Origin: an uncultured Clostridia bacterium
GTDB lineage: Bacteria; Bacillota; Clostridia; TANB77; CAG-508
Assembly: GCA_934122035.1 (NCBI GenBank)
Contig: CAKOVP010000010.1
Location: 1 to 40,534, forward strand
Direction: 5' to 3'
Length of the DNA: 40,534 nt
The notes beneath the pieces are model-generated. The model worked only from the letters and a program-made list of their open reading frames with translations. It had not been told where the DNA came from and did not search any database. The position numbers and the translations under genes were made by a program. Positions 14,196 through 22,714 of the stretch are shown in pieces; the first letter of the stretch is position 1; the number at the start of each line of letters is the position of its first letter.

Positions 14196-14307
14196 CATTT
14201 TTCGATAATTTTTTTAAATTTATTTTTCTTTTTCTATTGAATTTATTTTGCTTTTGATATAGTATATAATAAGATTTTATATGAGCGTAAACAAAGGAGG
14301 AAATTAA

Positions 14308-15423
14308 ATGCCAAGTAAATCATCTACAGACGTAAAAAAGGACTTAGAGAATTTAGATACAGCAGAAAAAAAGCCAACTTCTAGAGCTAAAAGAACTGCC
14401 TCAAAAGCATCTGCTGCTAAAAAAGATGGTGCTGAAAAAGTTGTATCAAAAGTTACTAATTCTAAAAAAAGTACTGCAAAGGAGTCTAGAAAGTTAGACT
14501 CTATAAATAGTGCAAATTTAGAAAATGCAGAAAGTAAACCAAAAAAAGCCTCAAGTACAAAAGTTTCTAAATCTAAGTCTTCTAGCACAAAAACTACTAA
14601 AACAACAGCAAAATCTACTAACAAAAAAACTACTAAGACTTCGGCTACAAAGAAGAATACTACTAAAGCCTCTGGCACAAAGTCTTTAGCATCTAAATCT
14701 AAGCAATCTACAAGCAAGTCTAAAAAAAGATCTACTTCTAAGACAAAAAAAGTGGCTGAAAAGGTCCTTTTACCAGATGATATTACCTCTTCTACAGACT
14801 TAACTAAAAAAATAGAAGTTATAGAATATTACGATTTGCCATACAGATATAATCAAACTGTAGTTAAAGTTTTGGCACAAACTCCTAATACTTTATTTAT
14901 ATATTGGGATATTTCTGATGAAGACAGAGAAAATTTTGTAAAAGAATATGGAGAAGATTTCTTTAATAATACAAAGCCTGTATTGGTTGTGCGTAATGAT
15001 ACTATGCATTATTCTTTTGAAATTGATATAGATGACTTTGCAAACAGCTGGTATTTACATGTTAATGATGCAAATTGCAAATATTCTATTGAGCTTGGAA
15101 GACGTGCCAAATATTATAACGAGGAAAGACCTATTGATATTCCAAATAATTACTTGTATGTTACTTCTTCTAACGAAATTGATGCACCAAATGACCATGT
15201 TTTATTTGATAAGAATTTAAAGACTGTTTATTTTAAAGATATAAAAACAAATATTATATCTGCCAAAGATATCACTTCTTTATCATTCTTACGTAATATG
15301 GGAAAAATTTATAATATTTATGACTTACATAGTGATTTCAACAAAAATAATTGGTTAAATAGTGAACATTGGCAAATGGACTTACAGAATCCATCTTCTA
15401 GTTCTAGTCCAACTTTTAGATAA
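14308..15423 (+). CDS. DUF4912 protein with histone-H1-like basic N-terminus
   Basis: 371 aa, ATG with AAAGGAGG 7 nt upstream. Residues 1-150 are a Lys/Ser/Thr/Ala-rich low-complexity tail resembling histone H1 C-termini (repeats such as SKSSSTKTTKTTAKSTNKKT). Residues 165-300 are a DUF4912 domain: YYDLPYRYNQTVVKVLAQTP, NTLFIYWDISDEDRENF, and YLHVNDANCKYSIELGRR. DUF4912 occurs next to GH57 glucan enzymes in Firmicutes and may be an immunoglobulin-like carbohydrate- or protein-binding domain. GH57 follows after a terminator. The basic tail may bind nucleic acid or an anionic polymer; that is inference. Confidence 0.85.
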   Translation: MPSKSSTDVKKDLENLDTAEKKPTSRAKRTASKASAAKKDGAEKVVSKVTNSKKSTAKESRKLDSINSANLENAESKPKKASSTKVSKSKSSSTKTTKTTAKSTNKKTTKTSATKKNTTKASGTKSLASKSKQSTSKSKKRSTSKTKKVAEKVLLPDDITSSTDLTKKIEVIEYYDLPYRYNQTVVKVLAQTPNTLFIYWDISDEDRENFVKEYGEDFFNNTKPVLVVRNDTMHYSFEIDIDDFANSWYLHVNDANCKYSIELGRRAKYYNEERPIDIPNNYLYVTSSNEIDAPNDHVLFDKNLKTVYFKDIKTNIISAKDITSLSFLRNMGKIYNIYDLHSDFNKNNWLNSEHWQMDLQNPSSSSSPTFR

Positions 15424-15433
15424 GAACAAATCT

Positions 15434-15451
15434 GTGCCTTTATTTAGGCAC
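15434..15451 (+). terminator. rho-independent terminator after the DUF4912 gene
   Basis: GTGCCT-TTATTT-AGGCAC followed by TTATTTTAT, 10 bp after the stop codon. Confidence 0.75.
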
Positions 15452-15564
15452 TTATTTTATATAAGAATAAATTTTGGTTGTGCTTAAAAATTTAGATATA
15501 AATCAAATTTCTATTTAATAAAAGCATTTATAGTAAAAATTAAGATATATAAGGAGATTTATTT

Positions 15565-17160
15565 ATGAAACAAAATCCAAAAGGCTATGTAAGTTTTGTG
15601 CTTCATGCACATTTGCCATTTGTTCATCATCCAGAAAGTGAAGATTATTTAGAAGAACAATGGCTTTTTGAGGCAATATCTGAAACTTATATTCCCCTAC
15701 TTTTAAATTTTGAAAAGTTAGTAAACGAGAATGTAGATTTTAGAATTACTATGTCTATGACTCCACCTTTACTAAATATGTTAGATAATAAACTTTTGCA
15801 AGAACGTTATATTAAATATTTAAAAAATCATATTGAACTTGCAGAAAAAGAAATTGTTAGAAATGAAGGAAATGAAGCTTTAAAAAATTTGGCAAAATAC
15901 TATGTTGATAGATATTCTAACGATTTACACGTTTTTAAAGATGTTTATAAATGTAATATTATTACTGGTTTTAAGCATTTTCAAGATATTGGAGTTTTAG
16001 AAATTATAACTTGTGGTGCAACACATGGTTATTTTCCTATTTTATATGTTAACGAAAAAACAGTAAGAGCTCAAATAGCTGTTGGTGTTAAATGCTATGA
16101 AAAATATTTTGGAAGAAAGCCTCGTGGTATTTGGCTTCCTGAATGTGGATATGTTCCAGAAGCAGATAAGTACTTAAAAGAATTTGGAATTGACTATGTA
16201 ATTACAGAAACCCACGGAATTTTATATGCTAACCCTACTCCTGTTTATGGTACATTTGCTCCAATTGTTTCGCCAGACGGAATTGTTGCATTTGGTCGTG
16301 ATTTAGAATCTTCTAGACAAGTTTGGAGTTCTATTAACGGTTATCCTGGTGATTATAATTACAGAGAATGGTATAGAGACATTGGTTATGATGCTCCATA
16401 TGATTATATAAAACCTTATATTGCTTGTAATGGTGCAAGAGTTCCTACTGGTATTAAATATTATAGAATTACAGGAAAGAATTGTGAAAAAGACTATTAC
16501 AATGTACAGTGGGCTTGGGACTCTATTAATAAACAAGCAGGACACTTTTTCGATTCACGTGAAAAACAAATAACAGAAGCTGCAAATTTAACAAGCAATC
16601 CACCTATTGTGTTGTGTCCATATGATGCAGAACTTTATGGACATTGGTGGTATGAAGGTCCAAATTGGCTTTACACTTTATTTAAGAAAATTTATTATGA
16701 TAAATGTGATTTTGATTTAATTACACCTAGCGAATACATAGATAAATATCCTAGTATGCAAGTAGCTACTCCTTGTAGATCTAGCTGGGGTGCAAACGGT
16801 TATAGCGAAGTTTGGTTAAACTCTAGTAACGACTATGTTCATAGACATTTACACGTTGCTGGTGACAGAATGGTAGAACTTGCAAATTTATATCCAAATG
16901 CAGAAGCTGGTTCTTCTCTAGAAAAAGCACTAAATCAATGTGCAAGAGAACTTTTATTAGCACAAAGTAGTGACTGGCTATTTATCATTACCAATGGAAC
17001 TATGGTTGACTATGCCAAAAAAAGAATAAAAGACCATATAGGAAGATTCACAAAAATTTATTATCAAATTAAAAACAATGAAATTGATGAGAAATTCATT
17101 AAAGAAATAAATGAGGTTGATTGCATCTTCCCTGAAATTGATTATAAAATTTATTTGTAA
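15565..17160 (+). CDS. GH57 1,4-alpha-glucan branching enzyme
   Basis: 531 aa, ATG after AAGGAG. It is a glycoside hydrolase family 57 (DUF1957-containing) branching enzyme: N-terminal GYVSFVLHAHLPFVHHPE, an HxH GH57 block; GATHGYFP; GIWLPECGYVPEADKYL, which contains the catalytic nucleophile Glu in the LPEC block; and the acid/base block LCPYDAELYGHWWYEGP. The C-terminal helical domain contains SWGANGYSEVWLNSSNDYVH and QSSDWLFIITNGT, typical of this subfamily. It creates alpha-1,6 branches in alpha-glucan in the cytoplasm. With the GT4 enzyme and DUF4912 protein it forms a compact glycogen-like storage module. No glgC or phosphorylase is in the window. Confidence 0.93.
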   Translation: MKQNPKGYVSFVLHAHLPFVHHPESEDYLEEQWLFEAISETYIPLLLNFEKLVNENVDFRITMSMTPPLLNMLDNKLLQERYIKYLKNHIELAEKEIVRNEGNEALKNLAKYYVDRYSNDLHVFKDVYKCNIITGFKHFQDIGVLEIITCGATHGYFPILYVNEKTVRAQIAVGVKCYEKYFGRKPRGIWLPECGYVPEADKYLKEFGIDYVITETHGILYANPTPVYGTFAPIVSPDGIVAFGRDLESSRQVWSSINGYPGDYNYREWYRDIGYDAPYDYIKPYIACNGARVPTGIKYYRITGKNCEKDYYNVQWAWDSINKQAGHFFDSREKQITEAANLTSNPPIVLCPYDAELYGHWWYEGPNWLYTLFKKIYYDKCDFDLITPSEYIDKYPSMQVATPCRSSWGANGYSEVWLNSSNDYVHRHLHVAGDRMVELANLYPNAEAGSSLEKALNQCARELLLAQSSDWLFIITNGTMVDYAKKRIKDHIGRFTKIYYQIKNNEIDEKFIKEINEVDCIFPEIDYKIYL

Positions 17161-17261
17161 TATTATGGACAAATTGCTTTTTATACAATTTAGAATATTA
17201 TATGTATATCAAGAGTTTTTTAGTAAATACTAATAAAAACTTACTTGGGAGGACTTTTGTA

Positions 17262-18149
17262 GTGGTTTCTTTTTGTATAAAAACAAACAATGAGCAAATT
17301 CAAAACTATTTAATGGATAATATTGCTTTAATAAATTTGAGTGATATTATTTTTGTTAAAAAATTTTTTTCTAAATACACTAATATTATCGTCCATTATG
17401 TTGGAACTGATACTAATTTGTTTTATGAATATTTTGCAAATATTTTAACTGGCTGTATTATAAATAACTTTGAATATAAGATTGTGCATAAACTTTTGGA
17501 ATTTAATTATTTTTATTTTGATGATATGGATTTGTCTAAAATAGAAACTAATTGCACAGAAATTTTAAATAGTCTGTCTAATACAACTGCTATAGATGTG
17601 TCTTCTTATCTTCCTATAGAAATATTGGATCGAGAAAATTGTGTATTTGAATCTGTTTGTGATTATATTAAAAATCACAAGTCTATGGTTATAGATGGAT
17701 TTGTTAGATTTAGGCTTTTTAAGTATATTAATATATTAGATTCTTTTGTTGATTTTTGTGTTAATCAATTTATTTTGAATAGAGAATATACAGAATTTAT
17801 TGATTTGTTAAAATTGTATATAAATTCTAAAGAAACCAAAACAAAACTTGTGCATTTAATATATGTTAATGATGAATCTATTTTACTTGATGAAAATAAA
17901 AATATTATTTCCCTCTCCCACTCTAATTTAGATACTCATTATTTATCTGATATTTCGTTTTCATCTAACGATTATGCACTAAATACATTACTTTCTTTAC
18001 TTCCTGAAAAAATTATAATTCATTTGGTTAGTCCTGAAAATGAATTTATTAATACTTTAAGATTAATATTCGATGGAAAAGTTGTAATCTGTTCTGATTG
18101 TAATATTTGCAGAACTTATAAAATATTAAGCAATAGTAAAATCACTTAA
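17262..18149 (+). CDS. ytxC: sporulation protein YtxC
   Basis: About 295 aa from a GTG at 17262, preferred because GGGAGG lies 9 nt upstream; an ATG at 17202 (315 aa) has no ribosome binding site. The key signature is the segment VCDYIKNHKSMVIDGFVRFR followed by LFKYINILDSFVDFCVNQFI, the conserved core of the YtxC family. The rest is Asn/Ile-rich, and the C-terminus (IIHLVSPENEF, CSDCNICR) also fits. In Bacillus YtxC is a forespore-related protein of unknown biochemical role. Its presence suggests an endospore-forming lineage, or one that once was. A perfect terminator overlaps the stop codon. Confidence 0.8.
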   Translation: MVSFCIKTNNEQIQNYLMDNIALINLSDIIFVKKFFSKYTNIIVHYVGTDTNLFYEYFANILTGCIINNFEYKIVHKLLEFNYFYFDDMDLSKIETNCTEILNSLSNTTAIDVSSYLPIEILDRENCVFESVCDYIKNHKSMVIDGFVRFRLFKYINILDSFVDFCVNQFILNREYTEFIDLLKLYINSKETKTKLVHLIYVNDESILLDENKNIISLSHSNLDTHYLSDISFSSNDYALNTLLSLLPEKIIIHLVSPENEFINTLRLIFDGKVVICSDCNICRTYKILSNSKIT

Positions 18150-18182
18150 AAGTTCAAATGTAAGTTAAACATTTGAACTTTT
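18148..18182. terminator. terminator after ytxC
   Basis: A perfect 14-bp stem AAAAGTTCAAATGT / ACATTTGAACTTTT with a 7-nt loop, beginning in the stop codon. Confidence 0.85.
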
Positions 18183-18286
18183 ATTAATCTTACTATGAAT
18201 TTTATTATAATAATTTAATATCTATCCTAAAAAAATTGTTTACAAAAATGCTTTTATTAAACATATTTATTTTCAATTTTTTGGTT

Positions 18287-18601
18287 TTAAATATTTTTTA
18301 CTCTAACTGTATATACGTTTCTATAGCCATTTTGCATTAATGTTTCCTTAGCTATGTTGCTCCTCTGTCCTGTTTTACAATACAATAATATTACTTCATC
18401 TTTATTGGTAATTTCTGTACTTATACTTTCTATATTATACACAGGCACATTTATAGCACCATTTATATGTTTTTGTTTATATTCATCTTCAGAACGCACA
18501 TCTATTAATATTGCTTGACCTGTTCCCATTATCTGCATTGCTTCTTCATAAGTTAAGTCTGTTTTTATTGTTCTGAAAAATATTTTTTTATACCATTTCA
18601 A
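18287..18601 (-). CDS. rhodanese-like sulfurtransferase domain protein
   Basis: 104 aa from a TTG at 18601 with GGAGGTG 5-6 nt upstream; an earlier TTG (18616) overlaps that site. It is a single rhodanese fold: LTYEEAMQIMGTGQAILIDV, then RSEDEYKQKHINGAINVP, and the active-site loop YCKTGQRSNIA (CxxGxRS) with the persulfide-carrying cysteine. It lacks the N-terminal inactive domain of two-domain rhodaneses, and its basic N-terminus is not a clear signal. It could transfer sulfur or act in redox or cyanide handling; the partner is unknown. A hairpin whose T-run touches its ribosome binding site lies upstream. Confidence 0.85.
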   Translation of the reverse strand: MKWYKKIFFRTIKTDLTYEEAMQIMGTGQAILIDVRSEDEYKQKHINGAINVPVYNIESISTEITNKDEVILLYCKTGQRSNIAKETLMQNGYRNVYTVRVKNI

Positions 18602-18614
18602 AATTAACACCTCC

Positions 18615-18657
18615 AAAAAAAGTATTGATAATATATTTTATTACCAATACTTTTTTT
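18615..18657 (-). terminator. terminator upstream of the rhodanese gene, possible attenuator
   Basis: AAAAAAAGTATTG and CAATACTTTTTTT arms around an AT-rich loop that itself pairs (TAATA/TATTA). On the minus strand the T-run is directly followed by the GGAGGTG of the rhodanese gene. It ends the sec operon or attenuates the rhodanese transcript. Confidence 0.6.
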
Positions 18658-18808
18658 ATGTTAATCTTATATTTTCAATTAATTATATCGTTTAATTTTT
18701 ATAGGCTTATAATATCATTTTTGTTTACTTAATGTAATATAGTTTTAAACTTTTAGATGGCTAATTTTTTCCAACTAACCATCTAATCCTGATAAAGTTT
18801 TATGTTAT

Positions 18809-19438
18809 TTACTCTTTAACTTCACTCTTCTTTTCTAAACTAAATATTGTAAGCATTATAGAAATTATATATACTGCTAAACATATTATTGGTGTAATTC
18901 TATTTATTGGTAGTCTTGTTACTGCATATAAACTTGCAATAACTACTTGTGGAATTACCATTGCTAAGCATATTGTATATAGAACTTTCCAAGCTCCTTG
19001 TTTTCTAAATACTATCATTGTGTATACTGCAATTATTGCTGTTACACTTGCTATTGGAGCAATATATGGTTTTACTAGGTCTTTTAATTTTGTGTTTGCA
19101 TTGTGTAAAACTTCTACGTCTTCTACTTTATTTTCTGTTTCATATTTTTCATTTATTTTTGTATTTAGGCTTTCTACTTGTTCTGATGTTACATCACCTT
19201 TTACAGTTATTTGTACCATGTCTTTATATAATTCTACATATTGAACTAACACTGTTTTTCCTTTGAATACTTCGTTTGCTATTTGCTTTATTTCATTTAA
19301 TTCGAATGATTTTCCTACGTTTATTCCTATTTGTGTTTGTTCTGCATATCTTGTTCCTACATTGAAACCTAGAATACCTGTTACTATTGCTCCTGCTATA
19401 ATTAAGCAAGAAAGAATTACTGTAATTATTTTTTTCAT
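18809..19438 (-). CDS. secF: divergent, shortened SecF-like membrane protein
   Basis: 209 aa, ATG overlapping the secD stop (TAATG). N-terminal TM (about 4-26) is followed by an extracytoplasmic segment with GINVGKSFELNEIKQIANEV and a beta-rich part, then three TM segments (APIASVTAIIAVYTMIVF, TICLAMVIPQVVIASLYAV, IITPIICLAVYIISIMLTIF). SecF normally has six TM helices and about 300 residues, so this copy is shorter and lacks recognisable conserved SecF TM motifs. Assignment rests on its coupling to the SecD-like gene and topology. It should act with SecD to help release secreted proteins on the trans side of SecYEG, if functional. Confidence 0.6.
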   Translation of the reverse strand: MKKIITVILSCLIIAGAIVTGILGFNVGTRYAEQTQIGINVGKSFELNEIKQIANEVFKGKTVLVQYVELYKDMVQITVKGDVTSEQVESLNTKINEKYETENKVEDVEVLHNANTKLKDLVKPYIAPIASVTAIIAVYTMIVFRKQGAWKVLYTICLAMVIPQVVIASLYAVTRLPINRITPIICLAVYIISIMLTIFSLEKKSEVKE

Positions 19439-20811
19439 TATTTTGCCTCTCTTTCTGCCACTATTACTATTGCGTTATATATTATCATTATTAGTGTACC
19501 CCAGAAGAATACCATACCCATACTGTTTAATTCTTGCCATTTTATAAGTGCAAATGTAACTGCAAGTACTATTAATGGAATTATTGCAATTGCATAGTTT
19601 TTTGCAAAAGTTTTTAATTCTTTTAATATTTTGTCGTTGTCTTTTTTACTATATATGTTTAATATTTTCATTATTGTTATATATTCTATTATTGTAGAAA
19701 GTGCTATTGCTAAAATTCCTAAATTGCTTATTGTAACATTTCCATATCTAATAGCTAGTAGTAAAAGTGCTACGAATCCAATGTTTAATATAGCCCCCAT
19801 TAATCCATTTTTCTTGTATTTTATAATCATATATACTAGCATTAGTGCAAATACTATTGCTGATATTATTGCTATCATTTTTATAGTTTGCATTGTTATA
19901 TCTGAATGTACAAATCTATTTATTTCTATTTCATATGTTAATGGCATTGGGTTTGTATTTAAAAGTACTGCTATATTTGATGCTTGTCTAAAATATGTTT
20001 GTAGTGTTGAAGAGTCTGAACTTGTACCAATAGAAAGTTGGATTATTCCATTGTCTATTTCTTCTTCGAAATATGTTGATACTACTGTTTCATCGTCTAT
20101 TGTCATTTTTATTTTTTTAGTTGTGTCGTTTCCATCTGCATCTTTTGAACTTACATATGTATTAGAAATATTTTTTAGTTTTTCTACTGCATCTTTATTA
20201 AATTCTATTGTTAAAAATACTGTTGTTCCAGAGCTTGTTGCACTATATTGAATTTTAGTTTCTTTTAAATCCGCATTAGAAAGTAGTACTTCGTCTGTAT
20301 CATTATCTAATATTTTAAACTCTCCCTTTGTTACACAATATTGGGCAATATAATCTGTATTGTCGTCTTCTGGAACTTCTATATAAATTCTGCCTGTGTT
20401 TTCATCACATTTTATTTGATATCCTTCTACTTTTAAGTAGTTAAGTCTTTTTATTATTGTGTCTTCTACAGCTTGGTAGTTATCTATTGTTAGACTTTCT
20501 TCACTGTTTACTGGTTCTTCTATAGTTTTTGCAATTTTGCTTTTATCCTCGTCTGTTGTTCCTTTTATTAAATTTCCTTCTTCATCATAGTTTTTAGTTT
20601 CTGTACTATCATCTACTTTTACAACTATGTTTCTATATCCATAAAGATCCACTCCAAATTTATAATCTGGAATAAAGTTTTTGTATGTGTTTTTATCTTT
20701 TACATATATTCCAGTAAAAGAAAGTAAGCTTACTAGTATTATTACAAGTACTATAAGTATTTTTCCTAATAAATTAATTGATAGTTTGTTTTTTATTTTT
20801 TCTGTTTTCAA
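19438..20811 (-). CDS. secD: SecD-like protein translocase subunit
   Basis: 457 aa from a TTG at 20811, 8-9 nt after GGAGG; a TTG at 20826 overlaps that site. One N-terminal TM (about 13-35), then GVDLYGYRNIVVKV (compare the SecD GxDLxGG block), a large P1-like periplasmic domain with DTIIKRLNYLKVEGYQI and IYIEVPEDDN, the conserved NTNPMPLTYEI region, and five C-terminal TM helices (TIKMIAIISAIVFALML, ILNIGFVALLLLAI, LGILAIALSTIIEYITI, IAIIPLIVLAVTFALI, FFWGTLIMIIYNAIVIV). Length and six-TM layout fit SecD. yajC lies upstream in the same direction, as in many bacteria. The sequence is quite diverged. Confidence 0.8.
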   Translation of the reverse strand: MKTEKIKNKLSINLLGKILIVLVIILVSLLSFTGIYVKDKNTYKNFIPDYKFGVDLYGYRNIVVKVDDSTETKNYDEEGNLIKGTTDEDKSKIAKTIEEPVNSEESLTIDNYQAVEDTIIKRLNYLKVEGYQIKCDENTGRIYIEVPEDDNTDYIAQYCVTKGEFKILDNDTDEVLLSNADLKETKIQYSATSSGTTVFLTIEFNKDAVEKLKNISNTYVSSKDADGNDTTKKIKMTIDDETVVSTYFEEEIDNGIIQLSIGTSSDSSTLQTYFRQASNIAVLLNTNPMPLTYEIEINRFVHSDITMQTIKMIAIISAIVFALMLVYMIIKYKKNGLMGAILNIGFVALLLLAIRYGNVTISNLGILAIALSTIIEYITIMKILNIYSKKDNDKILKELKTFAKNYAIAIIPLIVLAVTFALIKWQELNSMGMVFFWGTLIMIIYNAIVIVAEREAK

Positions 20812-20914
20812 GTTTTTTTCCTCCAATTTATTGTAATTTTATTTATTGCCTATATTATATATTTCTATATTTTTTTCAAAATTCCTTTATTTATATAGAT
20901 TTTTAGTCTATTTT

Positions 20915-21574
20915 CTATAATAATTTTGTTTCATTTATTACTAGTTCAAACCATAAGTTTAAATATTTTGCTGCATATTTACTCATCATTGTTCTATCCA
21001 TAAATATTTCAAAGTAATCAAGTACAGGACATATTTTTGTGTCTATTGTTAAGTCTAGTGTTATTTTTCTATTTTCCTTATCTAGAGAGAAATTTGCATT
21101 TGTGACTGCATAATTTACTTTGTCGTGTTTATCAAATGTAGACATATTGGTATTTCTTACTCTATCTCTATGAACATCTGATTTATCTGCAAGTATTAAT
21201 GCTGCCGATATGTCACTTACTGCTGTTCCTGTTGCTTCATCGTGATTTCCGATTGCCATCATTATTTCTGTTCTATCGTCTATGTTCATGCCCATTTCTT
21301 TTAAAATTTCGTATGCAAGAATAGCTCCTGAATGTGCGTGGTCCACTCTGTTTACTACATTTCCTATATCATGCATATATCCTGCTATTCTTGCAAGTTC
21401 TACTCTATGTTCGTCATAACCCAAGTCTTGTAATAACCTTGCAGCTCTACTAGATACTATATTTATGTGTCTTGATGAGTGTTCTGTATAGCCAAGTGCA
21501 TCTAGTTGTTTTTGTGATTTTTCTATTAAACAATTTATTTCTTCACTATTTTTTATATCTGAAAAAGTTACCAT
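20915..21574 (-). CDS. HD-domain phosphohydrolase
   Basis: 220 aa from the ATG at 21574 (MVTFSDIKNSEE); in-frame ATG/TTG codons at 21589/21592 lie inside the leader hairpin. HD metal site: YTEHSSRH (H), AGYMHDIGN (HD), DHAHSGAILAYEIL (H) and AIGNHDEATG, then LILADKSDVHRDRVRN with the distal Asp. The arrangement matches the HDc superfamily, whose members hydrolyse nucleotides or (p)ppGpp-type second messengers; the exact substrate cannot be told. It sits between the TIGR04086-like gene and secD. An unusual hairpin lies between its AGAAAGGA site and its start. Confidence 0.8.
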   Translation of the reverse strand: MVTFSDIKNSEEINCLIEKSQKQLDALGYTEHSSRHINIVSSRAARLLQDLGYDEHRVELARIAGYMHDIGNVVNRVDHAHSGAILAYEILKEMGMNIDDRTEIMMAIGNHDEATGTAVSDISAALILADKSDVHRDRVRNTNMSTFDKHDKVNYAVTNANFSLDKENRKITLDLTIDTKICPVLDYFEIFMDRTMMSKYAAKYLNLWFELVINETKLL

Positions 21575-21585
21575 CTGTAATTTAA

Positions 21586-21637
21586 TCATCAATAAAACAA
21601 ATAAGTATTATTTAGTTTTATTGGTTGATTCCTTTCT
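21586..21637 (-). promoter_or_regulatory. SD-hairpin-start leader of the HD gene
   Basis: AGAAAGGA (21630-21637) is followed by a hairpin with 9-bp arms CAATAAAAC/GTTTTATTG (21590-21598 / 21615-21623), extendable by ATCA/TGAT, and then about 10-12 nt to the ATG. No other ribosome binding site is present. Confidence 0.5.
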
Positions 21638-21801
21638 TTTAGTTTTTTTATTTATGATTAAAAGTTTTTTTCATAAATATTTATTTTCAATAAGTTTATT
21701 TTAGTATTTATAAAAGATTTATAATAAGTAAACTCTTAAAATTTTTAATTTACCTATTTTTTCATCTTTAGAATTTTACTCTATTTAGATTAAAACATCA
21801 A

Positions 21802-22215
21802 TCATTTTCTTAAATTTACTCCTAATATTCCACCTATTATTCCAGCCATTATTGCAGCTATTATTGTAACAAAACTTTGAACATTTAAGGAGAAACTATT
21901 TCCCATTATGCTAGATAATAAATATATAACTAACATATAGCATCCACCAACTATTGCTCCATTTACTATTCCTTTATTTTTTATTTTCCCAGATGCTATA
22001 AAACTTCCTATTAAAATGCTAATGGCAGTGATTACTACAACTACTGGAAATATTGTTGCCTCAGATGTGTTTGTTTTTGTAAGTATGATTGAAAATATTA
22101 ACAAACCTAACATCGTTATTAATACTGATACTATTATGCCCCTTAATATGTAAATATAATTACTTTTCTTTAAATTTTCTCTTGTATTTAATTTTCCTAA
22201 ATCTTTAATATTCAT
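21802..22215 (-). CDS. TIGR04086-like four-TM membrane protein
   Basis: 137 aa from an ATG at 22215 with TGGAGG 5 nt upstream (a TTG at 22227 overlaps the site). After a short charged start it has four TM segments: IYILRGIIVSVLITMLGLLI, ATIFPVVVVITAISILIGSF, VNGAIVGGCYMLVIYLLSSI and VTIIAAIMAGIIGGILGVNL. The GSFIASGKIKNKGIVNGAIVGG loop is typical of the TIGR04086 family found near yajC, secDF and the SCIFF genes in Clostridia. No SCIFF peptide was found in the flanking gaps. Function is unknown. Confidence 0.75.
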   Translation of the reverse strand: MNIKDLGKLNTRENLKKSNYIYILRGIIVSVLITMLGLLIFSIILTKTNTSEATIFPVVVVITAISILIGSFIASGKIKNKGIVNGAIVGGCYMLVIYLLSSIMGNSFSLNVQSFVTIIAAIMAGIIGGILGVNLRK

Positions 22216-22372
22216 AAAAGCCTCCAATTATAATTAATACTAAAATATATTATAACTAAAGGCTTTTTATGTTTCTTATTTTAATTTTTTTATCTTCTTC
22301 TAGTCCAGATACTAATAATAATTTTCTATAATTACTTTATAATTTTTTTGACAATGTGTATTTTATCTGAAC

Positions 22373-22696
22373 TTAGTCGTTTTTTTCGTCTTTAACTTCA
22401 TTTTTTGCTTTATCTGCTATTTTTTTATTTTCTGTATATCTATCGTCTAATCCTGCTATTGCCCATTTTTCTATAGATACTTCTATATTGTTTGGATATA
22501 ATTTTACAATTGCCCTATCCTCTAAAACTTCTGCTACCTCTCCACTAAGACCTGTATAAGTTACTATTTTATCCCCCACTTTTATTTCATCTTGCATCTT
22601 TTTTATTTCTTGATCTTGTTTTCTTTTTGCATAATTTGCAATATAAAATATTACTAAAATTATTATAATTGTTACTATAAATTGAATATACTCCAT
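22373..22696 (-). CDS. yajC: preprotein translocase subunit YajC
   Basis: 107 aa, ATG 8 nt after AGAAAGGA. One N-terminal TM (IQFIVTIIIILVIFYIANYA), then KRKQDQEIKKMQDEIKVGDK, IVTYTGLSGEVAEVLED and IEKWAIAGL. The RPQQK-like basic turn followed by the xxGDxVxTxxGxxGxV pattern is the YajC signature. It associates with SecDF and YidC in the membrane. The gene lies immediately downstream of the WG-repeat gene and upstream of the TIGR04086-like gene, with secDF further down on the same strand. Confidence 0.92.
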   Translation of the reverse strand: MEYIQFIVTIIIILVIFYIANYAKRKQDQEIKKMQDEIKVGDKIVTYTGLSGEVAEVLEDRAIVKLYPNNIEVSIEKWAIAGLDDRYTENKKIADKAKNEVKDEKND

Positions 22697-22714
22697 TTAT
22701 ATTTTCCTTTCTTA

